Shown one piece after another: positions 28,222 through 39,973 of a DNA stretch of 64,000 bases (its first letter is position 1; each line of letters starts with the position of its first letter). The notes below the pieces were generated by a model, which was not told the origin of the DNA, did not search any database, and worked only from the letters and a program-made list of their open reading frames with translations. This stretch comes from Leifsonia shinshuensis. Its GTDB lineage: Bacteria > Actinomycetota > Actinomycetes > Actinomycetales > Microbacteriaceae. Location: the NCBI RefSeq assembly GCF_022606355.1, contig NZ_JAHHZQ010000005.1, positions 248,001 through 312,000 on the forward strand, in the 5' to 3' direction. A program made the position numbers and the translations under genes.

Positions 28222-30561
28222 TCAGGCCTCCAGCGGCGCCGGGCGCCGCAGCACGAGGAACCGCACGCCGTACGGCCCGATGCTCAACGGGAAGCTGCTC
28301 AGGTTGTCCACCGTCGCGATCTCGGTGTCGTCGCCCGCGTCGACGACGGCAGCGCCCAGCGGCAGGGCGTCGGAGCGCACCGTGCCGTCCACCGCGTCGG
28401 TGCTCAGATTGAGCACCGTCAGCTGCACGATCGGCAGGCCCAGCTCGTCGAGCGCCTCCAGCTCGTGCACCAGCACCAGCATCCCGGGATGCGCGACGTC
28501 GGGAACGTCGACCTGGCGCGCGGAGGCGATGCCGTACTTCGAGCGGATGCGCAGCAGGTCGCGCAGGCCGCTGGCGAACGAGTCGCGGCGGGTGAGCTGA
28601 TCGGGCAGCGCGCCGTAGAGCGAACGCGCCCGCGGCATCCCCGACGCCGAGCGCTCCTGGTCGGGTGCGACGCCCAGCAGGTCGTGCGCGCCGCGCTCGA
28701 TCCAGCGGGTGTCGCCGTCTGCGATCAGGTCGGCGACGTCGGCGCGGGGGAGGGTCAGCGCCCCGAGCAGGTCCCACCCGGACAGCGCGAACACGCCGGG
28801 CTGCCACGCGTTGAACGCGGCGAGCAGCAGGTGCGCGTCGCGGATCGCCGGCACATCCGCCTCGGTGATCGAGTCGAGCGTGGCGTGGCCCTGTGTCGCC
28901 GCGATGAGGGAGGCCGTGGTGCAGGCGATCCCGTTGGTGGTGAACACGAGGTTGTAGTCGGCGGAAGGCCCTGTGAGCTTCTCGACCAGCTCCGACCGGA
29001 TCAGCTCGGCCAGCTCGCCGCCGGTCAGCTCCTGGTACCGGAACGGGTACAGGTCGTTCTTGTGCAGCGTCGCCCAGTGCACCAGTTCGTAGGTCAGCTC
29101 GTCGTGGTTCTGCAGGCCGTGGACCAGGCTCACCGGCTCGACCCCGAGCTCCAGCGAGGTGCGCAGGGTGAGGCGCAGGAACTCGGTGTCGCCGGTCGCG
29201 AGCGCGTGATGGTACGCCGGGCGGTTGATGAAGTCGTACGACAGGTCGGCGCCGACGGCGCCGGTGTCGCGGATGTCCTCGACGGTCAGGTTGAGCTCCT
29301 GGAACGTGAAGCCGCCGACCTTGCGCACCATGCCCGCGATCACGTGGTTGGCGGCGTGCGAGAGCGGGTGTCCCTCCGACCAGGCGGGCAGACCCTCCGC
29401 GCTCTTCTCGACCCCGAGGAAGCCGTTGGCGTCGAGCCGCAGCGCGCTCGTGCCGAGGTCGCCGAGCGAGTGGAGGGCGTCGCCGATCACCAGCCGCATG
29501 CCCGAGAAGGTGGGGTCGAGCCAGTTGACGGAGGGCTGTCCCTCCTTGAAGTAGTGCAGGTAGACCCAGCGCCGCGTCACCCCGTCGACGCCGACCACGG
29601 GCGCGGTGACGCTCCAGTTGGTCTCCTTGACCCCTGGCGCGTAGAAGATGACGCGCTGCAGCTCGCCGATGATGTATCCGCGCTCGGCGAGCGACGCCTC
29701 CGTCGCCGCGTCGAGGTTGACCGAGTCGCGGTGCTCGGGCACCTCCGGCAGCAGGTGCCACTCCTCCGGCGGGATCTCGACCATGTGGTAGATGCCCGGA
29801 TAGTCCTTGTACGCCATCTCGGCGAGCCGGAAGTCTGCGCCTTTGCCGGTGTGACCCGGCACGATGTCGTCGATGACGACGCCTCCGTGCTCCTCGGCGA
29901 CGTCCGTCATGCGCTGGAAGGTCTCCTCGTCGCCGAAGATCGGATCGATCTGGGTGCCGATGCGGTCGAAGTGCCCGTCGACGCTCGGGGTCTCCTGCCA
30001 GCCGCGGATTCCGCCTGCGCGCTTCACCGGGCCGGTGTGCACGCCGTTGATGCCGATGCGCTGGAACGCGGCCCAGAGCTCCGGGTCGGCGAGGGCGGCG
30101 AGGAAGCTCTGATCCCTCCGGGTGATCAGCGAGATCGGGTAGGCCGTGAACCAGACGTCGGAGGTCGCGACCGCCCGCCGGGCGTCCGGTCGGGCGTACG
30201 GGTTGCGCCACATGCTCGGCGACCCGGAGAGCTGCCGGCTGAGCACATCGGCGTCTTTGAGCATCGACTGGCGCACCAGCCACTGCACATAGGCCGGGTT
30301 GAGCCCGTTCGCCGCGCGGGGGTCGGACACCGTGCGGCGGATGCTGCCACCCCGCAGGTTGGCACGCGGCCGCAGTCGGCGCGGGCGGGCAGGGTACAGC
30401 TGCTCGTCGTAGGTGATCTCCGTGGCTTCCGACTCGCCGGCTTCGTGCGCGCCGCCCTCGGTCGCGCCGGCCCCGGTCGAGCCGGCCTCCGCTTCGACGG
30501 CCTCCGCCGCGCCGGTCGCCGCCCTTTCGGCCTGCGTCTCGGCCTCTACCGACTCGTCCAT
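28222..30561 (-). CDS. GH13 alpha-amylase-family enzyme, trehalose-synthase-like (maltose glucosylmutase)
   Basis: A 779-residue (beta/alpha)8 enzyme. The catalytic nucleophile is Asp377 in ALRLDANGF, the acid/base Glu422 in FQELN and the transition-state Asp487 in NHDELT. A short beta domain follows (about 690-779). Sequences such as [11 protein letters not shown] and NWLDPTFSG resemble the actinobacterial enzymes annotated as trehalose synthase (reversible maltose-trehalose conversion); amylase activity is the main alternative. The first 50 residues are an acidic, Ala/Glu-rich tail. The ATG at 30561 follows GGGAGGAG; an earlier GTG at 30588 is less likely. Apparently monocistronic. Its 3' end abuts the phased palindromes. 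Confidence 0.75.
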   Translation of the reverse strand: MDESVEAETQAERAATGAAEAVEAEAGSTGAGATEGGAHEAGESEATEITYDEQLYPARPRRLRPRANLRGGSIRRTVSDPRAANGLNPAYVQWLVRQSMLKDADVLSRQLSGSPSMWRNPYARPDARRAVATSDVWFTAYPISLITRRDQSFLAALADPELWAAFQRIGINGVHTGPVKRAGGIRGWQETPSVDGHFDRIGTQIDPIFGDEETFQRMTDVAEEHGGVVIDDIVPGHTGKGADFRLAEMAYKDYPGIYHMVEIPPEEWHLLPEVPEHRDSVNLDAATEASLAERGYIIGELQRVIFYAPGVKETNWSVTAPVVGVDGVTRRWVYLHYFKEGQPSVNWLDPTFSGMRLVIGDALHSLGDLGTSALRLDANGFLGVEKSAEGLPAWSEGHPLSHAANHVIAGMVRKVGGFTFQELNLTVEDIRDTGAVGADLSYDFINRPAYHHALATGDTEFLRLTLRTSLELGVEPVSLVHGLQNHDELTYELVHWATLHKNDLYPFRYQELTGGELAELIRSELVEKLTGPSADYNLVFTTNGIACTTASLIAATQGHATLDSITEADVPAIRDAHLLLAAFNAWQPGVFALSGWDLLGALTLPRADVADLIADGDTRWIERGAHDLLGVAPDQERSASGMPRARSLYGALPDQLTRRDSFASGLRDLLRIRSKYGIASARQVDVPDVAHPGMLVLVHELEALDELGLPIVQLTVLNLSTDAVDGTVRSDALPLGAAVVDAGDDTEIATVDNLSSFPLSIGPYGVRFLVLRRPAPLEA

Positions 30562-30642
30562 CTGTTCTCCTCCCGGCACGCCTGCCACGCTATCCCAGCT
30601 CCCGGGCCCTCGAACCCCCCGCTGCGTGAACCGGTGGAGAAC

Positions 30643-31830
30643 TCAGTTCTCCACCGCAGACACGGGGAGGACGAGCCACGGCACGGGCAGGCTCTCGGCA
30701 TCCTCGCCCTCACGGAGGCCCTCGGGCGGGACGACCAGGATCCCGGTCGCTCCGGCGAGGCCGCGCAGCATGGCGGCGCCGCGCCAGGCCGCGACGACGG
30801 CCCGGCCGTGGACGTCCGAGTACGGCACCAGCACGGTCGAGCCGGCCCGGCCCTCCGCAGCGGGGCCGCGCACGACCCGAGGCGCAACCGGCTCGCGCCC
30901 TGCCAGCTGCGCCAGCAGCGGCTCCACGAGCGTGATCGCGGAGATCATCGCGGCGAGCGGGTTGCCGGGGAGGGCGACGACGAGCCGTCCGTCCGGCAGC
31001 TCCGCGATGCGGGTCGGGCCTCCCGGGCGCATCGCCACCCCGTCGACGAGGAGCCGCGCCCCCAGCTCGAGCAGTGCGGCGCGCACGTGGTCGGCGGACG
31101 ACCCGCCGGTGCCTCCCGTCGTGACGATCACCTCCGCCCGCGCGTCCCGGAGGGCGGCGACGGTGTCGTCGTGGTGGTCGGGGATGCGGGCCGCTCCGAC
31201 GACCCGTCCGCCGAGCATCCCGATCAGCGCGGGGAACTGGACGCCGAAGCTGTCCCGCACGCGCCCGGCCGCCGGCAGCCCCGACTCGATCACCTCGTCG
31301 CCGGTGAACACGAGCGCTACCGTCGGGACCGCCTGAACCGCGAGCTCGTCGGCGCCGGTCGCGGCGGCCAGCGCGACGTGTGCCGGGTTGAGGCGGGTCC
31401 CGGAAGCGATCAGCAGCTCGCCGCGCTCGGCTTCGGTCGCGGGCAACCGGATGTGGTGGCCGGGCCGCGGCTCGTCGGCGACCGTCGACCGCAGCACGCC
31501 GCCCTCCACGGCCCCGCTCTCGCTGCGGAGCACGGCGAGGTGTGCTCCGTCCGTCGGGGCGGGCACGTGCGCCCCGGTGACGATCGTCCGCGCCTGCCCG
31601 GGGGCCGGCGCCTCGACCGCCACGAGCTCCCACGGGCCGTCCCCGACGACGAGCCAGCCGTCCATGGCCGCCGAAGCGAAGTGCGGGAGGTCGATCGGTG
31701 TCACGAGGTCGTCGGCGAGTCGTCGCCCGACGGCGCGATCGAGGGGGACGTACTCCGGGGCAAGCGCGGCCGACGCTCCCGCGGCTGCGGCGATATCGCG
31801 CGCGTGGAGCCAGCTCGGGCGAGCCGTCAC
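30643..31830 (-). CDS. moeA: Molybdopterin molybdenumtransferase
   Basis: A 395-residue protein inserting molybdenum into adenylated molybdopterin. MoeA hallmarks are AVGRRLADDLVTP, PHFASAAMDGW, the molybdopterin-binding VTTGGTGGSSADHV near residue 235, and ALPGNPLAAMISA. The start is uncertain: GTG at 31830 gives VTARPSWLHARD, and GTG at 31863 would add 11 residues. It is divergent from fdhD, with about 78 bp between. Together with FdhD and the molybdoenzyme downstream it supplies cofactor to that enzyme. Confidence 0.88.
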   Translation of the reverse strand: MTARPSWLHARDIAAAAGASAALAPEYVPLDRAVGRRLADDLVTPIDLPHFASAAMDGWLVVGDGPWELVAVEAPAPGQARTIVTGAHVPAPTDGAHLAVLRSESGAVEGGVLRSTVADEPRPGHHIRLPATEAERGELLIASGTRLNPAHVALAAATGADELAVQAVPTVALVFTGDEVIESGLPAAGRVRDSFGVQFPALIGMLGGRVVGAARIPDHHDDTVAALRDARAEVIVTTGGTGGSSADHVRAALLELGARLLVDGVAMRPGGPTRIAELPDGRLVVALPGNPLAAMISAITLVEPLLAQLAGREPVAPRVVRGPAAEGRAGSTVLVPYSDVHGRAVVAAWRGAAMLRGLAGATGILVVPPEGLREGEDAESLPVPWLVLPVSAVEN

Positions 31831-31908
31831 CGTGTCATGTCCATCCCTGATGCTCTTCCCCACATCATTCGAGTATGGGGCCGGGGCCGCCCGTGGTAAG
31901 CCTGGAAC

Positions 31909-32822
31909 ATGAGTCGAACGACATCGCGAAAACAGATCACGCGCATCGTCGTCGGTGAATCGCTCAGCCGGCGCGAGGACGTGCTCGCCGTCGAGGAGCC
32001 GCTCGAGATCCGGGTCGCCGGCGCACCGCTGTCGATCACCATGCGCACCCCGGGAAGCGACTTCGAGCTGGCGGCCGGTTTCCTGGTCTCCGAGGGCGTT
32101 ATCGCGCACGCCGACCAGCTGAACGCCATCCGCTACTGCGCGGGAGGCGCCGTCGACGGCGAGAACACGTACAACGTCCTCGACGTCACGCTGGCGCCGG
32201 GCGTGCCGCGCCCGGAGGTGAGCCTCGACCGCAACTTCTACATGACCAGCTCGTGCGGGCTGTGCGGCAAGGCCAGCATCGACGCGGTGCGCACCCGCTC
32301 CGCCCATCCGGTCGACGGCGACGACGTCCGGGTGAGCGACGCGTTCCTGACCACCCTGCCCGACCGGTTGCGCGAGGGGCAGGCGATGTTCGAGAGGACC
32401 GGCGGCCTCCACGCCGCCGCGCTGTTCGATGCGTCGACCGGCGCGCTGCTCGCCCTCCGCGAGGACGTCGGCCGGCACAACGCGGTCGACAAAGTGGTGG
32501 GCTGGGCGCTCAAGGAGGGCCGCCTGCCGCTCCGCGGAACCGTGCTGATGGTGTCCGGCCGGGCCTCCTTCGAGCTCGTGCAGAAGGCGTCGATGGCCGG
32601 CATCCCTGTGCTCGCGGCCGTGTCGGCGCCGTCGTCGCTCGCGGTCGACCTCGGCAGGGAGCTCGGCCTCACGGTCGTCGGCTTCCTGCGCGGGTCGTCG
32701 ATGGTCGTCTACTCCGGGGCCGAGCGCATCGTGCCGACCCCCGTCGCGCAACCGCAGGAGCATGAACCGCAGGCGCACGAGCCGCACGCCCACGAGCCGC
32801 AGAGTCAGGAGTCCCTCGTCTG

Positions 32823-32823
<1 letters not shown>
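31909..32823 (+). CDS. fdhD: Formate dehydrogenase accessory sulfurtransferase FdhD
   Basis: A 304-residue protein that transfers sulfur from a cysteine desulfurase to the molybdenum cofactor of formate dehydrogenase-like enzymes. The two catalytic Cys are in SSCGLCG (Cys116, Cys119). Other family motifs are EEPLEIRV, MRTPGSDFELA and EDVGRHNAVDK, plus GRASFELVQKA. The last 25 residues repeat (Q)AHEPH/HEPQ, an unusual His/Glu/Pro tail. The stop overlaps the ATG of the molybdoenzyme gene, so target and sulfurase are coupled. Confidence 0.95.
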
Positions 32824-35114
<2,291 letters not shown>

Positions 35115-35127
35115 GCCGCCGTCGCAC

Positions 35128-35141
35128 ATGACTTTGGTCCC
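35128..35141 (+). promoter_or_regulatory. DosR-like box upstream of the orphan 81-residue protein gene
   Basis: ATGACTTTGGTCCC agrees with GGGACTTTAGTCCC at 11 of 14 positions and ends 35 bp before the ATG at 35177. It is the only such box seen outside the 9-25 kb cluster. Confidence 0.35.
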
Positions 35142-35176
35142 TATCGGCCTCGCGGCCGACGACGGATCGTTGCACC

Positions 35177-35422
35177 ATGAGCACCCCGAGCGCGGAGCGC
35201 GCGTCCCGGTCGTACGACCTCACGCGTGACGACTACGCGGCGGTGCCGTTCCTGCGGCACGGCCAGTCGGTCTCGCTGATCCGATGGACCCGGGTGGACG
35301 GCGACTGGAGCTACACGACCATCCTGGGCGAGTACGTGCACCGCGACGAGCGCTACTGGTATCTCGTCGTCCGGGGTGTCTCGGCACGGCTCGACCGCGC
35401 GGAATGGGCGATCTTCAACTGA
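35177..35422 (+). CDS. Small protein of unknown function
   Basis: An 81-residue soluble protein. After a Ser/Ala-rich start it has alternating beta-like stretches (SVSLIRWTRVDGDWSYTTIL, YWYLVVRGVSARL) and ends EWAIFN. Aromatic-rich, no Cys, no known motif, probably a small beta fold. It stands between the molybdoenzyme gene and the convergent telA gene, whose stop begins at the next base. A DosR-like box precedes it. Confidence 0.65.
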   Translation: MSTPSAERASRSYDLTRDDYAAVPFLRHGQSVSLIRWTRVDGDWSYTTILGEYVHRDERYWYLVVRGVSARLDRAEWAIFN

Positions 35423-36604
35423 TCATCCGGTGGCCGGAGGCTCCGCGTCGCGCCGTGACCGCTTGAGGTAGCCGCGCGACCGCGCCACCTGGTGCTCGAG
35501 CGCATCGACGGTGTTCGCCATGCTGTCGATCGCCTGGCCGCGATAGGTCTCGATGCTGTCCATGGTGGCGAAGACGTTGTCGAACGCCCGCTGCAGGGTC
35601 TCCACGTCGACGGCGGAGGACGTCTGCTCCTTCTGGATCTGCTCGGTCTGGTCGCGCAACGCATCGCCGGTTCGGCCGATCAGGGTGTTCGTGCTCTGGT
35701 GGAGGGCGCCGAGCTGGTCGATGACCATGCGCTGGTTGTCGAGGGCTTGCGCGACGACGACTGCCGTCCGCAGTGCGGACACCGTGGTCGTCTTGGCTCT
35801 CTCCACACCCTTGATGAGCTGAACATTGTTCTTCGCGATGACATCGAGCGCCAGGTAGGCCTGCACGGAGACGGCGATCTGCGTCGTGAGGTCCTGGCGG
35901 CGCTGGCGGATCGGGAACAGCGCCTCGTCCTCCAGCGTCTTGGCCCGCACGGGGTCGGTGAGGCGCAACCGCGCCGCGTGCTCGACCGTCGCCCGGTCGA
36001 GCGCGCCGGCGAGCAGCACGTACTCGTTGAGCCGTTCGGTCGTCTTCCACAGCGACGCGCGTTCTTCGGCGATCGCCGCGTTGTCTCGGCGGAGCGCCTC
36101 CTCACCGTGGTCGAGCGCGGCCACCATGGAGTCGAGCTGCCGCTGCGCCGACTCGAACCGCTCGATGTAGCGACGCAGCCGCCGGCCGCCCGGCAGCTTC
36201 GACAGCGTGCGGTACCGGCCGGCGAGGTGCTGAGGGTCGAAGTCGCTCACGGTGGAGCGCAGCTCCTGCAGGGTCCGCAGCACGCCGTACTGCGGGTCGG
36301 TGCGCACCGACTTCTTGCCGCGGGCGGCGGCGAGCGATGCGGCAGGGCGGCTGAGCATCTGGCGGGAGGCGTCGCTCGACTGCCGCATCTCCGCATCGCC
36401 GAGCCGGGAGAACCCCACGATCTTGCGGCGGAACGCGTCGCTCTCCGGGTCGGCGGCCGCGAGCTCCGCGATCCAGGCCCGCGCCCGCTGTTCGAGCTCG
36501 GCCGCGCGCTCCGGCGGCACGCCCACCATGCCGACCGCCTGGTCTTCGCCGAGCTCGGCGATCGCCTCCGGTGGCCGCAGGTCGTCCCCCGGGTCCGCGT
36601 TCAT
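35423..36604 (-). CDS. TelA/toxic-anion-resistance family protein
   Basis: A 393-residue helical, coiled-coil protein of the TelA (KlaA/YceH) family. Diagnostic segments: GGRRLRRYIERFESAQRQLDSM near residue 140, ERASLWKTTERLNEYVLLAGALD, and RRQDLTTQIAVSVQAYLALDVI with NNVQLIKGVERAKTTTVSALRTA. Family members accompany tellurite resistance and envelope stress functions, but the biochemistry is unclear. No TerD-type partner genes are nearby. Confidence 0.85.
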   Translation of the reverse strand: MNADPGDDLRPPEAIAELGEDQAVGMVGVPPERAAELEQRARAWIAELAAADPESDAFRRKIVGFSRLGDAEMRQSSDASRQMLSRPAASLAAARGKKSVRTDPQYGVLRTLQELRSTVSDFDPQHLAGRYRTLSKLPGGRRLRRYIERFESAQRQLDSMVAALDHGEEALRRDNAAIAEERASLWKTTERLNEYVLLAGALDRATVEHAARLRLTDPVRAKTLEDEALFPIRQRRQDLTTQIAVSVQAYLALDVIAKNNVQLIKGVERAKTTTVSALRTAVVVAQALDNQRMVIDQLGALHQSTNTLIGRTGDALRDQTEQIQKEQTSSAVDVETLQRAFDNVFATMDSIETYRGQAIDSMANTVDALEHQVARSRGYLKRSRRDAEPPATG

Positions 36605-36697
36605 GCGCTGCTCCTCCCGCCACGAGCGTCACGTGCTCCCAGGGTAGGCCGCCACTGCTGGGAGTGGGGTGACTCCTGGTGGCGGTATCGTCGCGGG

Positions 36698-37165
36698 ATG
36701 GGCGGGTTGGAGTTCGCACCGGCGAGGGAGGACGACGTCGCCGGGATCGAGGCGCTCGTGCGCGAGGCCTACGAACCCTACGTCGAGCGCATCGGCGCCG
36801 AGCCCGGGCCGCTGCTCGACGACTACCGGGCGATCGTCGCCGACGGCCGAGCGACGGTGGTGCGTCGCGACGGCGCGGTGGTCGCGCTGCTCGTGATGTC
36901 GGTCGCGGCCGATCACGTGCTCGTCGAGAACGTCGCCGTCGCCGAGTCCGAGCGCGGTGGCGGTCTCGGCGGGCGGCTGCTCGATCTCGCAGACGAGCGG
37001 GCGCGCGCGGCCGGGGTCGGTGAGGTGCGCCTGTACACGAACGCTGCGATGACCGAGAACCTCGCGTACTACCCGCGCCGCGGTTTCCGCGAGACCGGCC
37101 GCCGCGTCGACGGCCGGTACTCGCGCGTGTTCTTCTCCCGCCGGGTCGACCGCGGCGACCGGTGA
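36698..37165 (+). CDS. GNAT-family N-acetyltransferase
   Basis: A 155-residue acetyltransferase. The acetyl-CoA loop is ESERGGGLGGRLLDLADERA (Q/RxxGxG/A variant RGGGLGG), followed by VRLYTNAAMTENLAYYPRRGF, the usual beta5-alpha4 part, with the Tyr in YYPRRGF as likely general acid. Substrate unknown; the closest themes are small amine or peptide acetylation. It ends 12 bp before the convergent SRPBCC gene stop. Confidence 0.85.
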   Translation: MGGLEFAPAREDDVAGIEALVREAYEPYVERIGAEPGPLLDDYRAIVADGRATVVRRDGAVVALLVMSVAADHVLVENVAVAESERGGGLGGRLLDLADERARAAGVGEVRLYTNAAMTENLAYYPRRGFRETGRRVDGRYSRVFFSRRVDRGDR

Positions 37166-37177
37166 CGCCGTGCTGCG

Positions 37178-37669
37178 CTACTGCGCCAGCATCGCGCGCA
37201 CATCCTCCTCGCGGGGTCCGTTCTCGCCCGACCGGTGTGGCCGACCGACGCCGGTTCGGATGAGCTCGTCCAGACTCGTGCGGATGTAGAACCCCCACGC
37301 GTCGAAGCAGACGTCGTAGCACTCGTACGACGGCACCAGGCCGACGTGGGTGAACGTCAGCTCCGTCCCGCCGTCGACCGGCGCGAGGTCGAATCGGATG
37401 GTGGTGTCCACCCATTCGCTCTGGTCCTGGACGAACGCCAGGTGGTTCTCGAGCACGCGCCAGACGACGCGTTCACCCGGCACGGCCTCCTCGACGCGGA
37501 TGCGGCTGTGATGGATGCCGTCGACGTCGTAGTCGAAGACGTCGCCGACCCGTGACGTCGCGCCCTGCACGTCCGTTCCCCACCAGCCGCGCACGTCGGC
37601 GACCGCTGCCGACACGTCGGAGGGGGTCGCCGGGACCCGGATGGTGGTGGTGTAGTCCTGCTCGCTCAT
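37178..37669 (-). CDS. SRPBCC (AHSA1/START-like) ligand-binding protein
   Basis: A 163-residue protein of the activator-of-Hsp90/polyketide-cyclase-like fold (TTTIRVPATPSDVSAAVADV start, GERVVWRVLENH, LTFTHVGLVPSYECYDVC). Hydrophobic-cavity family; ligand unknown. The start is ATG at 37669: GGAGG sits upstream and overlaps an earlier in-frame ATG at 37681. It is divergent from the HxlR regulator gene, with two palindromic operators between, so it is its probable target. Confidence 0.8.
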   Translation of the reverse strand: MSEQDYTTTIRVPATPSDVSAAVADVRGWWGTDVQGATSRVGDVFDYDVDGIHHSRIRVEEAVPGERVVWRVLENHLAFVQDQSEWVDTTIRFDLAPVDGGTELTFTHVGLVPSYECYDVCFDAWGFYIRTSLDELIRTGVGRPHRSGENGPREEDVRAMLAQ

Positions 37670-37721
37670 GATGACCTCCATTGGATTGTGCGACCGCCCT
37701 GTCGTGGCGATCGTCGCCTGA

Positions 37722-37772
37722 GCTTGCTTGATGCAAGCCGAGCGTACGCCCGAGGGCTTGCATCATGCAAGC
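37722..37772. promoter_or_regulatory. Two 17-bp palindromic operators in the SRPBCC/HxlR gap
   Basis: GCTTGCATCATGCAAGC (37756-37772, perfect palindrome) and GCTTGCTTGATGCAAGC (37722-37738, two arm mismatches). Start-to-start distance is 34 bp, about three helical turns. They probably bind the HxlR-type regulator encoded at 37792. Confidence 0.7.
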
Positions 37773-37791
37773 CCCGAGGTATGATCGGGTC

Positions 37792-38280
37792 ATGCTCGGC
37801 ACGATGTACGACTCCCAGGCGTGCTCCATCGCGCGATCGCTCGAGGTCGTGGGCGAGCGCTGGAGCATTCTGATCATCCGCGACGCGCTCTTCGCCGGTT
37901 CCACCCGCTACTCGGAGTTCCGGCGCAGCCTCGGTATCGCCACCAACGTGCTCCAGGCGCGGCTCGACGGCTTCGTGGAGGCCGGGATCATGCGCAAGGA
38001 CGGCTCCGACTACCTCCTCACCGAGAAGGGCCGCGACCTGGCTCCCGCGCTGATCGCACTCACCGAGTGGGGCGACCGCTGGTCGGCGCCGGACGGCCCG
38101 CCCATCGACTACCGCCACGGCGTCTGCGACGCGCCCGTGCACGGCGAGCTCGTGTGCGAGCACTGCGGCACCCTCGCCGACGCGAGCGAGGTCGTCGGGG
38201 TGCCCGGGCCGGGGATGCCCCAGTCGCGCCTCGACCTCATGGGCGAGATCTTCGCCGCGCGGGAAGCCAGGACGGCCTGA
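37792..38280 (+). CDS. HxlR-family transcriptional regulator
   Basis: A 162-residue winged-helix protein: CSIARSLEVVGERWSILIIRDALF, then the wing helix FRRSLGIATNVLQARLDGFV. An extra C-terminal third contains C..C pairs (VCEHCGTL plus Cys in GVCDAPVH), perhaps a zinc site. The N-terminal Cys in SQACSIA is at the redox-sensing position of HxlR/HypR proteins. It probably represses itself and the divergent SRPBCC gene through the GCTTGC palindromes. Confidence 0.88.
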   Translation: MLGTMYDSQACSIARSLEVVGERWSILIIRDALFAGSTRYSEFRRSLGIATNVLQARLDGFVEAGIMRKDGSDYLLTEKGRDLAPALIALTEWGDRWSAPDGPPIDYRHGVCDAPVHGELVCEHCGTLADASEVVGVPGPGMPQSRLDLMGEIFAAREARTA

Positions 38281-38364
38281 CCGTCGCGGGACCCGTCGCG
38301 CGGCGCCCACGCGATCGGCGTGTGGTGCTCCGCCGCGGTCCACGCGACGCGTGCGGACCCCGTC

Positions 38365-39699
38365 TCACGAGTCGGCGCGCACCTCGACGACCGCGCGCGT
38401 GCCCCAGCCGAGGTTGAGGACCGTGGCCATCGCGTACCAGCGCAGCACCCGCAGGAAGGTGAGTCCCCAGATCGCGGCGAGCGGGGCGGTCGCGAAGGTC
38501 AGCCAGCGCTGCGCAGTGGACTGGTCGGACCGCACGACGGCGAGGTACCGGAAGGCCGTCAGCACGTAGAGGGCGACAGCGGCGAGCATCCCGGACGCCA
38601 GCATCCACGGATTCAGGAGCTTTCCGGTGACCACGAGCATGATGAGCGTGCTCGTCATCGTGCCGTACGCGATCCACTTCATCATGTGCAGCCAGTAGGC
38701 GGCGCCCGTCATCGGGAGGAAGCGCATGCGCCAGCCGGACCGGATGAACGACCCGCGCATCCAGCGCAGCTGCTGACGCACGTGGTGCGAGAACTTCGCG
38801 GGCATGAGCGTGAAGGCGAAGGCGGTCGGCTGCTGCACGGTCTTGCCGCGCTGGAGGGCGAACAGGGTGAGCAGGCTGTCGTCGGAGAAGTTGACGCGGC
38901 GTCCGGCGAGCGTCTCGTTGAGGTAGAGCTCGACGTTGTCGCGGATCACGCCGCCGCGGTAGAACGCGCAGCCTCCGGAGTTGACCATGACCGAGTTCAG
39001 CCGGGAGAACGCCGAGCGCTCGAAGAGCTGCAGGCCCACGGTGAAGACGTCCATCATGCGGGTGAGCAGGCTCGACCGGTAGTTGGTGCTCAGGATGACA
39101 GCGGCGACCGACTGCACCTCGGGGTCGGCGAACGCCTTCATCGCCTCGCGCGTCGCGTTCCGGTCGAGGATGCTGTCGCTGTCGACCGTCAGGTAGATGT
39201 CGGCATCGGGCTCGCGCCGCATCGCGGCGATCTGTGCGTGCCGTTTGCCGCTGTTCACCTGATCGATCCAGTGCGCCCGGATGCCGAGGGTCGTGCACTC
39301 GCGCAGGAACCAGTCCCGGACCGCCGAGTAGTCCAGCTCGGCGGAGGACCCGTCGTTGACGACCGCGACCGCATCGGGTCGCCTGGTCTGGGTGAGGAAC
39401 CCTTCCAGGCAGCCGCGCAACGCGGGGACGTCCTCGTTGTAGACGGGCACGAGCGCCGCGATCGTGAGCCCGTCGGGGGTGTCGGGGCCCGTGGCGAAGC
39501 GTGGGCGATCGGCGATCGCGAGCCCGATCTGTACGACGACCCAGATCAGGAAGACGATGTAGATCACGGCGGCGACGCTGCCGGCGGTCGTCGAGATCTT
39601 GAGGAAGACCGTCGCGGCAGCCAGCACGAGCAGGATCGCGCCGACGAAGAGGTACCGGAGCTTCCCGTATGCGACGGTGGGAAGCGGCGTCCGACTCAT
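38365..39699 (-). CDS. Membrane glycosyltransferase family 2 (hyaluronan-synthase-like)
   Basis: A 444-residue processive glycosyltransferase. Two N-terminal spans (about 15-55) precede the GT-A domain with VPVYNED, NDGSS, the DxD motif VDSDS and the acceptor-side GGCAFYRG. QQLRWMRG (the QxxRW motif) follows, then further membrane segments. QxxRW and this topology are typical of hyaluronan, chitin and cellulose-type synthases. The polymer made is unknown. The ATG overlaps the stop of a 42-residue membrane protein gene (ATGA), suggesting a two-component synthase. Confidence 0.85.
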   Translation of the reverse strand: MSRTPLPTVAYGKLRYLFVGAILLVLAAATVFLKISTTAGSVAAVIYIVFLIWVVVQIGLAIADRPRFATGPDTPDGLTIAALVPVYNEDVPALRGCLEGFLTQTRRPDAVAVVNDGSSAELDYSAVRDWFLRECTTLGIRAHWIDQVNSGKRHAQIAAMRREPDADIYLTVDSDSILDRNATREAMKAFADPEVQSVAAVILSTNYRSSLLTRMMDVFTVGLQLFERSAFSRLNSVMVNSGGCAFYRGGVIRDNVELYLNETLAGRRVNFSDDSLLTLFALQRGKTVQQPTAFAFTLMPAKFSHHVRQQLRWMRGSFIRSGWRMRFLPMTGAAYWLHMMKWIAYGTMTSTLIMLVVTGKLLNPWMLASGMLAAVALYVLTAFRYLAVVRSDQSTAQRWLTFATAPLAAIWGLTFLRVLRWYAMATVLNLGWGTRAVVEVRADS

Positions 39700-39824
39700 T
39701 CGGCCGGGTCGGTGCGGGGGCGCCGCGGGCGGATCGCCTTGCAGAGCGCCGCGCCGGCCACGACCAGGGGGATGCCGCTGAGGGCGATCGCCCACTCGAT
39801 GACGGGGACTTCGGAGGGGTCCAT
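39696..39824 (-). CDS. Small single-span protein coupled to the glycosyltransferase
   Basis: A 42-residue protein: acidic start (MDPSEVPVIEW), one membrane helix (AIALSGIPLVVAGAALC) and a basic tail (KAIRPRRPRTDPAE). The stop overlaps the ATG of the GT2 gene. ATG at 39824 is preceded by AAGGACC. Small coupled helices may assist synthase assembly; this is inference. The 149-bp gap upstream separates it from the divergent gene at 39974. Confidence 0.6.
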   Translation of the reverse strand: MDPSEVPVIEWAIALSGIPLVVAGAALCKAIRPRRPRTDPAE

Positions 39825-39973
39825 GGGGGTCCTTCTGTACGGGGGAGTCGCGATCGCAGGGGAACGTTCGCGCGATGGTCCGATACTACAGGTGTCGCAG
39901 GTATGACTCCACATGTTCAATGCCAGAGGTCTCCGGACTGGCTGCGTCTCCGCCATGGTGGGATACTCGCGGC

